Shown piece after piece: positions 1 through 7,835 of a DNA stretch of 64,000 nt. Positions within the stretch are counted from its first letter, which is position 1. Each line of letters opens with the position of its first letter. The notes beneath the pieces were generated by a model. The model was not told the DNA's origin, did not search any database, and saw nothing but the letters and a program-made list of their open reading frames with translations. Position numbers and translations under genes: made by a program. The DNA lies in contig NZ_JARVHQ010000001.1 in assembly GCF_040459645.1 (NCBI RefSeq), positions 4,154,001 to 4,218,000 of the forward strand, given 5' to 3'. The stretch comes from Bacillus cereus group sp. RP43. Lineage in GTDB: Bacteria; Bacillota; Bacilli; Bacillales; Bacillaceae_G.

Positions 1-118
1 TCTTTCCCGTCTCCCATTTCGAAACAGACTGCCTACTTACATGAATTTTTTCAGCCAAATCATTTTGCGACCAATTTCGTTTTTCTCTTTCTTCTTTTAA
101 GCGTTCACTAAAAATCAT
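1..118 (-). CDS. XRE-family transcriptional regulator, N-terminal part (runs off the window)
   Basis: Only the first 39 codons are inside the window. The start ATG is the complement of 116-118, with AGAGGTG about 11 bases upstream. The protein opens MIFSERLKEEREKRNWSQ and continues into a Cro/C1-type helix-turn-helix, seen as the pattern VSRQSVSKWETGK. This family binds DNA as a dimer, usually as a repressor. Its target cannot be told from the fragment. The inverted repeat at 185-203 lies just upstream and could be its own operator. Confidence 0.8.
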   Translation of the reverse strand, partial: MIFSERLKEEREKRNWSQNDLAEKIHVSRQSVSKWETGK

Positions 119-184
119 ACTGTGTTTATCACCTCTCTACGTCTAGTATGGGCAAATAAATGATGAAGAGTAAAGCTAGTTGTC

Positions 185-203
185 GTTGCGTAACTTACGC
201 AAC
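185..203. promoter_or_regulatory. Inverted repeat upstream of the XRE gene, possible operator
   Basis: The sequence is GTTGCGT, five bases (AACTT), then ACGCAAC: a perfect 7-bp inverted repeat. A further GTGCGTTACA follows closely. It sits 67 bases upstream of the XRE start codon, so autoregulation is possible. That function is inferred from position only. Confidence 0.35.
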
Positions 204-333
204 TTGTGCGTTACACCTTATAATGGCGCCGTTTCATACTCTATGTCATGCAGATTTCATATGTTTTTCTTCTATAATAATTTCCCGAACAATAATACAA
301 ATAACGAATACTAGTAAAGACAGGACTAGACAT

Positions 334-383
334 AAAAAATACGCCATTCCTTCCTATAGTTCTCCAGAAAGAATAACGCATAT
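334..383 (-). terminator. Rho-independent terminator of the oxalate decarboxylase gene
   Basis: On the minus strand a GCGTTATTC arm pairs with GAATGGCGTAT around a loop, followed by TTTTTT. It lies just past the stop codon of the bicupin gene. The same hairpin type occurs near 53768 and 55087, inside the IS231 transposon. Confidence 0.7.
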
Positions 384-391
384 ATCCATGT

Positions 392-1591
392 TTACTCATC
401 CGTTTTCGGTTTATAAGAAAAACCCGGATATTTCACAACAGGCCACTTTTCTTTACGTAAAGAATCCATCAATTGCGGGCCAACATGTACATTACTTTCC
501 ACTATTTCTTTAGGAGTCAGTGCCATCCATTGATTTAACGATACATCTTCAAAACGGTTACTTTTAAACATCTCTAAAAACCATAATGTTTCATTGCCTG
601 TGTTTTGAATATAGTGTCCAGTCGCAAACGGTACATATCCGACATCACCAGCTCTATAATCAAATGTACGAGCTGTACCATTTCCAAGAAACACCGTCAT
701 TCTCGCTTGCCCGGTAAGATAATATTGCCACTCATCATTATTCGGGTGCCAATGAAGCTCTCTCATTCCACCAGGCTCAATTTCAACGAGCGCTGCTGCG
801 ATTGTTTTTGAAATAGGGAAATTCGTAGAATCTACAATTCGAACGCTACCACCAGGTGTCTTAATCGGTTTTTGTTTTAACAGTTCATGTTTAAACGTTA
901 AAGGAACTTCTCCTTCTGGCGACTGAACTTCCTGGCTCTCAAGCGAACCCGGTACCTCCCCTTGATAAATATATACTTGATCTGTAGGAATGGAGTTAAA
1001 AGCACTCTCTGGTACTCCGAAGTTAGCCGATAGAACTTCTTTTGGCGTATGTGCAAACCAGTCGGAAATAGCTAAGGTAGATAAATCAGAAAAGTGTCCA
1101 TCATCGAATGCGAGTAGAAATTCACAATGTTCCAATCCTTGAATGGAATGCGGAATTCCAGGTGGGAAATACCAAAGATCCCCTGGACCAACATCAGCAA
1201 TAAAATTCCGTCCATTTTGATCAACTGCAGTTATTCGTGCCCGTCCTAAAAGCATATACGCCCATTCTGCCTCTTTATGCCAATGAAGTTCACGTACTCC
1301 CCCGGCCGTTAAGCTCATATTTACCCCAGCAATCGTAGTCGAAACCGGAAGTTCCCTAACAGTAATCTCCCGAGACCACCCACCTTGTTTTAAAATCATA
1401 GAAGTGTCTGAGAACGAAAATTTCAAGTTAGGAACTAATCCCGCATCCGTAATAGGCGGCACGAGCATATTCGGATTTTGAATATCCCGCATAACATTAC
1501 GTGGCCCAGAATCAATCGCACCTGCTCCATCACTGCGGATTGGTTGTGGCACATTCCCTCCTGTTTCATTAACAGTACGTTTTTTCATCAT
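392..1591 (-). CDS. Oxalate decarboxylase-like bicupin
   Basis: 399 residues, the usual length of OxdC/OxdD bicupins, which are Mn-dependent and convert oxalate to formate and CO2. Both cupin sites are complete: ligands H103, H105, E109 and H148 in the N-terminal domain, and H280, H282, E287 and H326 in the C-terminal domain, with R100 and R277 beside them. The N-terminal active-site lid reads S-D-L-S-T (168-172) where B. subtilis OxdC has S-E-N-S-T, so the catalytic Glu162 position is Asp169 here. There is no signal peptide. AAGGAG lies just upstream of tandem ATG codons. A terminator follows, so it is probably a single-gene unit. The decarboxylase call is firm at family level; the lid change leaves exact activity open. 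Confidence 0.9.
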   Translation of the reverse strand: MMKKRTVNETGGNVPQPIRSDGAGAIDSGPRNVMRDIQNPNMLVPPITDAGLVPNLKFSFSDTSMILKQGGWSREITVRELPVSTTIAGVNMSLTAGGVRELHWHKEAEWAYMLLGRARITAVDQNGRNFIADVGPGDLWYFPPGIPHSIQGLEHCEFLLAFDDGHFSDLSTLAISDWFAHTPKEVLSANFGVPESAFNSIPTDQVYIYQGEVPGSLESQEVQSPEGEVPLTFKHELLKQKPIKTPGGSVRIVDSTNFPISKTIAAALVEIEPGGMRELHWHPNNDEWQYYLTGQARMTVFLGNGTARTFDYRAGDVGYVPFATGHYIQNTGNETLWFLEMFKSNRFEDVSLNQWMALTPKEIVESNVHVGPQLMDSLRKEKWPVVKYPGFSYKPKTDE

Positions 1592-1759
1592 TACACTCCT
1601 TTTTCATCCGATTATTAAGTAAAAAGCCTCCACCATAGTGTATGAATTGGGCTTTGGATGGTTACTATGCCTATGCATACAAGGGTTTTCCTTAACAATC
1701 CAATAAAGCTTGATTCGACCTTAATTTAAAAGGAAGTATCCAACAAACTAACATATAAA

Positions 1760-1787
1760 AAAGAAGAGAAATCCCTTTCTCTTCTTT
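1760..1787 (-). terminator. Terminator after yhaL
   Basis: AAAGAAGAGAAA pairs perfectly with TTTCTCTTCTTT around a 4-base loop. The T-run on the minus strand comes from the arm itself. It is 12 bases past the yhaL stop. Confidence 0.75.
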
Positions 1788-1798
1788 ACAAGTTTCTA

Positions 1799-1999
1799 TT
1801 AAAGTAATACCGAATCTTTATCACTATCCTGATTCCGTTTCTCTCGTTCTTCTTCTAAGCGCTTCATATATACTTCGCCTTCTTTTTCGATAAAATCATT
1901 ATCCATCTCTTGCTCTTTTTTCGAAGTATATAAAACCATGTAGCCACTTAATACTATCCCAATGATTACAAGATAAATCCACCATGGTAAAGTTTCCAC
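1799..1999 (-). CDS. yhaL: YhaL-family small membrane protein (sporulation-associated)
   Basis: 66 residues with one N-terminal membrane segment (about 5-24, WWIYLVIIGIVLSGYMVL) and a charged tail, KEGEVYMKRLEEEREKR. Size, the PWW membrane start and the FIEKEG.VYM.R motif match B. subtilis YhaL, a small protein linked to sporulation whose biochemistry is unknown. The start is GTG behind AAGGG. In B. subtilis yhaL sits close to yhaM. Here about 4.8 kb of other genes separate the two. Confidence 0.75.
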   Translation of the reverse strand: METLPWWIYLVIIGIVLSGYMVLYTSKKEQEMDNDFIEKEGEVYMKRLEEEREKRNQDSDKDSVLL

Positions 2000-2075
2000 T
2001 TTCGTTCATCCCTTTCCTTAGACAAGCCTTATTAGTTTCACTCTATGAGGAAAGAAGTGGATTTATGCTTAAAAT

Positions 2076-2948
2076 TTATTGTGGATTCTTCGCGAAGAAC
2101 GCTTGTACATATTCCATAAACTCGATTGGCTCCTGACGGAACGGTGCGTGGTATCCTTTTTCAATAATATGAAACGTACTATTTGCGAATAACTGATGAT
2201 ACAGTTCACCATTTTTCCAAGAAACGCTCTTATCGTGCCTACCCCAAATAATTAAAGTCGGCACCTTAATTTTATCGGCTTCCATCGCAATGCGGCGCTC
2301 TCTCATTTTCGTAAGCTGATCGTAATGCTCTTTATCATCACGACTATTTTTCACTTCATTTTTATTATAATCCGTAATCTCTGTTACAGTTTGTAAGTCC
2401 GTCGATAGTGGCGTCACTTCATAACTTTCTTTTTGCTGGAAAGATTCAATCCCTGTAGAATCCGCTAAAACGAGATGGGTAACCGCGTCTGGATATAGGT
2501 ACGCTAAATTAAGCGACATCTCTCCCCCCATCGAATGACCAAGTACCGCAAATTGATCATATCCAAGTTTCTTCATTAACTTATAATATAAATTAACTTG
2601 CGTGGGAAACGAATACTGAAAATCAATCGGCTTAGAAGAACGCCCAAATCCTAAAATATCAACAGCGATAATCGTATGATCTCCCGCGAGTTCCGGATAA
2701 ATATCACTAAACCCATCTGAAGAACCACCAAACCCGTGAAGCATAAGTAAAGGCGGTTTTCCTTCACCAATTTGCTTAAAATAAATCGTCTGTCCATCAA
2801 TCTGCGCCATCTTCTCTTTCGTATTTATCTTCATCATAACAGTATCCTTCACTTCTTCAACCTTCGCAATCGGTTTATCAACGAAGTTACATACTATTAA
2901 CAAAACGAGCACAATACCGCTAATCATATAAAACTTAAACCGTTTCAA
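2076..2948 (-). CDS. Membrane-anchored alpha/beta hydrolase
   Basis: About 290 residues. A single N-terminal membrane segment (MISGIVLVLLIVCNF) is followed by an alpha/beta-hydrolase fold. The oxyanion HGFGG motif, the nucleophile elbow GHSMGG, an acid in WGRHDKSV and a late His in GYHAPF make a plausible Ser-Asp-His triad, probably outside the membrane. I chose the TTG at 2948 because AAAGGAG lies 9 bases upstream; an ATG at 2969 would place that Shine-Dalgarno sequence inside the gene. Two tandem operator-like repeats lie upstream, so it is probably controlled by a TetR-type repressor encoded elsewhere. Substrate unknown. Confidence 0.8.
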   Translation of the reverse strand: MKRFKFYMISGIVLVLLIVCNFVDKPIAKVEEVKDTVMMKINTKEKMAQIDGQTIYFKQIGEGKPPLLMLHGFGGSSDGFSDIYPELAGDHTIIAVDILGFGRSSKPIDFQYSFPTQVNLYYKLMKKLGYDQFAVLGHSMGGEMSLNLAYLYPDAVTHLVLADSTGIESFQQKESYEVTPLSTDLQTVTEITDYNKNEVKNSRDDKEHYDQLTKMRERRIAMEADKIKVPTLIIWGRHDKSVSWKNGELYHQLFANSTFHIIEKGYHAPFRQEPIEFMEYVQAFFAKNPQ

Positions 2949-3021
2949 AATCCCCGTCTCCTTTCTCATGTTGCTATTTAAAGTTTTTACATTTTTTGGT
3001 CGTTTTATGTTCTTTTTTAAT

Positions 3022-3040
3022 TGTAACCATAGCAGTTACA
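3022..3040. promoter_or_regulatory. Operator-like inverted repeat 1
   Basis: TGTAAC, 7 bases, GTTACA: a perfect 6-bp inverted repeat about 75 bases upstream of the hydrolase start. A near-identical copy lies at 3087-3105. This form is typical of TetR-family operators; no TetR gene lies next to it. Confidence 0.5.
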
Positions 3041-3086
3041 ATTATATTAAAAAAATATTACTCACCGCTATTACAGATGGTTGTTA

Positions 3087-3105
3087 TGTAACCATTATAG
3101 TTACG
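3087..3105. promoter_or_regulatory. Operator-like inverted repeat 2
   Basis: TGTAAC, CATTATA, GTTACG: the second copy of the repeat at 3022, 65 bases centre to centre, or about six helical turns. Such spacing would suit paired repressor binding. Function inferred. Confidence 0.45.
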
Positions 3106-3144
3106 TATTAAAAGTAAGTCAATTCTTTTTAACCGTAAAAAGAA

Positions 3145-3169
3145 AAGGGACCTCGTTGTGAGGTCCCTT
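3145..3169 (-). terminator. Terminator of the rap-phr operon
   Basis: AAGGGACCTC pairs perfectly with GAGGTCCCTT around GTTGT, followed on the minus strand by TTTCTTTTT. It lies about 17 bases past the phr stop codon. Confidence 0.85.
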
Positions 3170-3185
3170 CACTTTATTATTTAGT

Positions 3186-3488
3186 TTAAAAATGATCAGC
3201 GTGTGAATCTTGCTTGCTAATACCGCCACCGTCTCCTTTATTGAAGTTAGCTGGCGCTCCTCCATCGCCTTTATTATTTGCTGGTGCTCCACCTGTATCT
3301 CCTATATTAATGTAGTCTGGTCTTGCTGGTGCTCCTCCCGTGTCCCCTATATTAACGTAGTCTAGTCTTGCTGGCGCCCCTCCCGTGTCACCTATATTTA
3401 CAGCTTGATTTGTAAAAGAACTATTGAATCCAATTGATAATCCCCCTACTAATGCAGCACCAACAATAGCTAAACGAAATTTCTTCAT
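3186..3488 (-). CDS. phr: Phr-type signalling peptide precursor with repeated signal units
   Basis: 100 residues. It has a basic N-terminus and a hydrophobic export segment (about 1-29), then a low-complexity mature part made of repeats: NIGDTGGAPA occurs three times in 15-residue units (30-44, 45-59, 60-74), followed by two shorter GDGGAPA/GDGGG variants (74-90). Its ATG overlaps the stop codon of the upstream rap gene (TAATG), so the two are translationally coupled, as is usual for Rap-Phr pairs. Exported Phr precursors are cut to 5-7-residue pheromones, re-imported by Opp, and inhibit their Rap partner. Here one precursor could yield three or more copies of the signal. The exact mature peptide is not known. 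Confidence 0.8.
   Translation of the reverse strand: MKKFRLAIVGAALVGGLSIGFNSSFTNQAVNIGDTGGAPARLDYVNIGDTGGAPARPDYINIGDTGGAPANNKGDGGAPANFNKGDGGGISKQDSHADHF
3267..3401 (-). repeat. Three tandem 45-bp units inside phr
   Basis: Three in-frame 45-bp units (3357-3401, 3312-3356, 3267-3311 on the minus strand) each encode NIGDTGGAPA plus a spacer. The first two spacers are RLDY and RPDY. The third diverges after the signal core. The tandem arrangement would allow copy-number change by slippage or recombination. Confidence 0.85.
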
Positions 3489-4582
3489 TAGTTTAACGCT
3501 CCCTTTTCCAATATATTTTTTTGAGCCTTATTATTCATATAAAAATATTTACTTGCCTTAACATGATCATCAACCTCATAAAATTTCATTGCTAAAATTT
3601 CAGTGTATTCTTGAATACAATCCCATAATCTTTCTCTCTCAAAATAAGAAAGGCCTTTTAAAATTACATCTTCAATAATTGATATAGAAGAATTTCCATT
3701 GAGTTCTTTCAAAATTTTAAACCGATGTTGAAATTCTTTTTCACCTAAATCAATACAAATATTTAAACCTTTTTCAACAATTGGATTCGCTAAATTATAT
3801 TCTCCTAATTTGTAATGTTCACGTGCTTCTACAAACAAGGCTTTAAAATGTTCTGGGTAATTTTTTGTCACCTCAGATATATGGCGAATCGCTAATTCTG
3901 AAAGGTTTTGACTGGCATAAAGCCAAGCTAAATTATGTCGAACCATTAGCGTATATTTTTTTTGATTTGCTTTTTGCAATACTTCCATAGCAGCATTAAA
4001 GTTCTCTTCCGCTAATTCATAGTGATCTATGTCTACGCAACATAGTCCAAAAGCATTTTCACATAATCCTACTTTTATTTCATAGCCTGGATATTTCAAG
4101 AATACCGCTTTGGCTCTATTCAAGTAATCTATTGCATGAACTTGGTCATATTTTTGATAATAGAAATTCCCCATCCGATAATTAAACTCCGCATGCTCTA
4201 TCGGATCTGCAATATATTTCAATAGCTTCTCAGCTTGTTCATACTGTTCTTTCGCTTCGTTATAATTTGAAATTAATGTACTATGAAATCCTTTAAAAAA
4301 GTAGTAGTAATACGCTAAAAATCCTTCTGCTGGAATTTCAAAAGATTCCACTTTATCGAAACTATCTTCTCTAATTGAAATCCAATCAACTAATGCATCA
4401 TATCTGAATTTCAATAACGCATGATAAAGCAATACATCTTGATCTACTTCCAAACCACTAATCTTACTATCAATCTCCTCTTTCATTTCTGTAGCTTTCT
4501 CTATATGTTGCTGCAACATTACACGATACCAATCATCTAAAGAATGTTTCATTTGCTCCTTCGTTACTATATTCATTCCCAT
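3488..4582 (-). CDS. rap: Rap-family TPR regulator / aspartate phosphatase
   Basis: About 364 residues. An N-terminal three-helix bundle (NIVTKEQMKHSLDDWYRVML) is followed by degenerate TPR helices through to the C-terminus. Typical repeats include EHAEFNYRMGNFYYQKYD and YTLMVRHNLAWLYASQN. Rap proteins dephosphorylate Spo0F or block response regulators and are inhibited by their Phr peptide. An Asp-Gln pair (D47-Q48) sits where RapH has its catalytic Gln47, which would allow phosphatase activity; this alignment is by eye. The start at 4582 has AGGGAGAGG 7 bases upstream; a longer reading from 4630 lacks such a site. It is followed directly by phr. Confidence 0.85.
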   Translation of the reverse strand: MGMNIVTKEQMKHSLDDWYRVMLQQHIEKATEMKEEIDSKISGLEVDQDVLLYHALLKFRYDALVDWISIREDSFDKVESFEIPAEGFLAYYYYFFKGFHSTLISNYNEAKEQYEQAEKLLKYIADPIEHAEFNYRMGNFYYQKYDQVHAIDYLNRAKAVFLKYPGYEIKVGLCENAFGLCCVDIDHYELAEENFNAAMEVLQKANQKKYTLMVRHNLAWLYASQNLSELAIRHISEVTKNYPEHFKALFVEAREHYKLGEYNLANPIVEKGLNICIDLGEKEFQHRFKILKELNGNSSISIIEDVILKGLSYFERERLWDCIQEYTEILAMKFYEVDDHVKASKYFYMNNKAQKNILEKGALN

Positions 4583-4776
4583 ACCTTCGCCTCTCCCTTG
4601 CCAAATTATAAATTTGGGATATTTATACAATTATCCAAATTGTATATTATCACCTCTTTTCTATGTATTGAAAAATAATTATCAGAAAATTTATAATTTA
4701 AATGAATTATACCGAATTTTTCTATTTATAAAACTTGAGAAACATTTTTCAGAAAACTTTATAGCCCAAATAAAAA

Positions 4777-4813
4777 AGCAAGTAGTTCTAGCGATTCACT
4801 AGAACTACTTGCT
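4777..4813 (-). terminator. Terminator after the VOC dioxygenase-like gene
   Basis: AGCAAGTAGTTCTAG pairs perfectly over 15 bp with CTAGAACTACTTGCT. TTTTTTA follows on the minus strand. Confidence 0.85.
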
Positions 4814-4835
4814 CTCCTACTTATTATCTCTACTT

Positions 4836-5813
4836 TTACTCTTTAATAAATTCCTTCGTACTTCTCACTGTATCAATTGGACGAACTAATTTTTCGATTT
4901 CTTCACGTTTTGGCTCTAGGAACGGAGGTAACGATAATTTTTCTCCAAGTGTTTCGTATGGCTCATCTCCCATAAATCCTGGGCCATCTGTTGCAAATTC
5001 AAATAAAATTTGCGGTGCAACTCTTGCGTATAATGACTCGAAGAAGTGACGATTTACATATCCAGATGACGGAAGGCCAACGCTACCGATTCTCTCAATC
5101 CACTCTTCTAATACAGCGCGATCTTCTACGCGGAATGCAGCATGGTGCACTGTACCAAATCCTTGTTGTGCTTCTGGAAGAACCGTATTATGTTCTACAA
5201 TGACAGAAGCACCGTTTCCACCTTCGTTTACTTCAAATAAATAGAATTCTCCTTCTTGCGCAATCTCTTTAAATAATAGAACTTTTTCTAACACTTCTTT
5301 AAAGAAACTAAAGTTTGCAATACGGATAAATACAGGTCCTAAGCCAGTAATTGCGTACTCTAATGGAACTGGACCGTTTTGCCACGGTGTACCTGATTCT
5401 ATCCCTTTATCTAATTCATCAGATATTAATTGATAGTGTTGATCATCAAAATCAACGAAAGAAAGAGTTTTCTTACCAAATTGCTCTTTAATTCCTGTAT
5501 GTTCCACTTCAAGACGGTCAAAACGTTTCACCCAATATGCTAACGCTGCATCAGTTGGAACGCGGAATGAAGTTTTTGAAATTTCATTTGTACCGTGTAC
5601 TCCTTTTGGAACGCCTGGGAAGTCAAAGAATGTCATATCTGTTCCGGCACTACCTTTATCATCTGCAAAGAATAAATGGTACGTTTGAATATCATCTTGG
5701 TTTACCGTTTTTTTAACTAAACGCATTCCTAACACATGAGTGAAGAATTCATAGTTCTTTTCTGCACTACTTGTAATCGCTGTAACGTGGTGTATTCCTT
5801 TTAATTGATTCAT
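4836..5813 (-). CDS. Ring-cleaving dioxygenase-like VOC protein (MhqO/YkcA type)
   Basis: About 325 residues with two glyoxalase/VOC modules, the first opening MNQLKGIHHVTAITSSAEKN and the second around GTVHHAAFRVEDR. Metal-ligand candidates are H8 in the first module, the His in VHHAAF and the late Glu in QILFEFATDGPGF. This fits the MhqO/MhqA/YkcA group of B. subtilis, thiol-dependent dioxygenases or related enzymes that act on hydroquinones. The ATG at 5813 is preceded by GGAGG at 8 bases; an in-frame codon at 5828 is upstream of that site. A palindrome of MhqR-operator form lies at 6009-6026, which supports quinone-responsive control. It is a one-gene unit with its own terminator. Confidence 0.85.
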   Translation of the reverse strand: MNQLKGIHHVTAITSSAEKNYEFFTHVLGMRLVKKTVNQDDIQTYHLFFADDKGSAGTDMTFFDFPGVPKGVHGTNEISKTSFRVPTDAALAYWVKRFDRLEVEHTGIKEQFGKKTLSFVDFDDQHYQLISDELDKGIESGTPWQNGPVPLEYAITGLGPVFIRIANFSFFKEVLEKVLLFKEIAQEGEFYLFEVNEGGNGASVIVEHNTVLPEAQQGFGTVHHAAFRVEDRAVLEEWIERIGSVGLPSSGYVNRHFFESLYARVAPQILFEFATDGPGFMGDEPYETLGEKLSLPPFLEPKREEIEKLVRPIDTVRSTKEFIKE

Positions 5814-6008
5814 TTTATATTCCTCCAATAGTTTTAATTTGTATTTTATAATTTTATTTCTGCTCGTTGATCAACGAAGCACGTGTTTATAAAAGTAATC
5901 ATTTCATTTTACTAGTCAAGTGATAACCGAGAAAATAATTCGTTCGAAAGTAATAATTCCTTTCGTTACTATCACTTTACAACTCAAGTGATTAAAAAGC
6001 AAGTAAAT

Positions 6009-6026
6009 TATCTTGAATTCGAGATA
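6009..6026. promoter_or_regulatory. MhqR-type operator
   Basis: TATCTTGAATTCGAGATA is palindromic apart from one base pair. The MhqR operator of B. subtilis has the form TATCT-cgAATTcg-AGATA. It lies about 195 bases upstream of the VOC dioxygenase-like gene, whose B. subtilis relatives belong to the MhqR regulon. A further inverted repeat (ATCACTT with AAGTGAT) sits near 5968-5990. Confidence 0.55.
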
Positions 6027-6253
6027 TTTTTTAATATCTCAGTATTAGTTTAAAATGCTATATGTTTTGTGGCGTAATTATTTTCATATCTACTGGTAAT
6101 AAAACCTTTTCACTCGCCAAAATAAATAGCCTACAATCAATGAACTAATCATAGGCTATTAAAATTCTTTAATGGTTAAATATCCTTACAATAACTTGTA
6201 ATTTTAGCGAATAATTAATATTAGTAATTCTCTGTTTCATTAAACGATTTATT

Positions 6254-6451
6254 TTATATATTCCAAAAATCACTATTTATATCACTGTTATATTTATAAT
6301 CAACCTTTTCTTTACCACATTTTTCGCACTTATAAATATTAGCTGTCCCAATCTGCCCTGTTTTAAAATTTTCACTATCCTGAGTTTTAATAAATTTATA
6401 ATTGTGTATACATCTAGGTTCTCTTACTTTATCCATCCATTTTCCTAGCAT
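6254..6451 (-). CDS. Small hypothetical protein with a CxxC motif
   Basis: 65 residues, rich in Lys, Asn and Tyr, with one CEKCGKEK knuckle plus a lone Cys at 14 (CIHNYKF). It looks like half of a zinc ribbon and could bind metal as a dimer. AAGGAG precedes the ATG at a good distance. No membrane segment. I do not recognise the family. Confidence 0.55.
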   Translation of the reverse strand: MLGKWMDKVREPRCIHNYKFIKTQDSENFKTGQIGTANIYKCEKCGKEKVDYKYNSDINSDFWNI

Positions 6452-6760
6452 AAAGTAATCACTCTCCTTAAAAGAATATTCCTAATACAACTCTATATTT
6501 AGAATACTCTACAAAAGATTTCCAATCAACGAACACGTTCTCTTGCCTCCCGTGCATCACATGATATGCAAAAGAATTGTTTTGTCTAAGATCCGTTTTT
6601 TTATTGAGAACAGACTCTCATCCATTAGCTTTACACGAGCTAATGCAATATAAATTTGCCGTATGATTTACTTCTTTTTCTCTCATTATTTCTTTCCTCA
6701 TCAAGGAATAAATAATGATTTTTAAAGCTGTTTGCAGTGTCTTCCCTTATCAGGGCAATA
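6452..6760. other. Intergenic region, nothing recognised
   Basis: AT-rich spacer between the small CxxC protein and the terminator of yhaM. I see no convincing gene, promoter or repeat in it. Confidence 0.5.
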
Positions 6761-6796
6761 AAAGATGGTGTGAAAACTTAATTTCACACCATCTTT
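6761..6796 (-). terminator. Terminator downstream of yhaM
   Basis: AAAGATGGTGTGAAA pairs perfectly with TTTCACACCATCTTT around six bases. Both strands carry U-rich tails, so it may act in both directions. Confidence 0.8.
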
Positions 6797-6849
6797 TTAA
6801 ACAATTTTATTGTCATGCCACACTTAATGAGGCCATTCTATTCACAATC

Positions 6850-7812
<963 letters not shown>

Positions 7813-7835
7813 TCAGTTACTTTTAGTATAGCATA

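Noticed and set aside
160..513. 117-codon open frame on the + strand
   Set aside because: It lies mostly opposite the oxalate decarboxylase end and its terminator, has no ribosome-binding site and a composition unlike protein.
3267..3401. Tandem 45-bp repeats as a possible CRISPR array
   Set aside because: The units are contiguous, in frame within a signal-peptide gene, and have no unique spacers.
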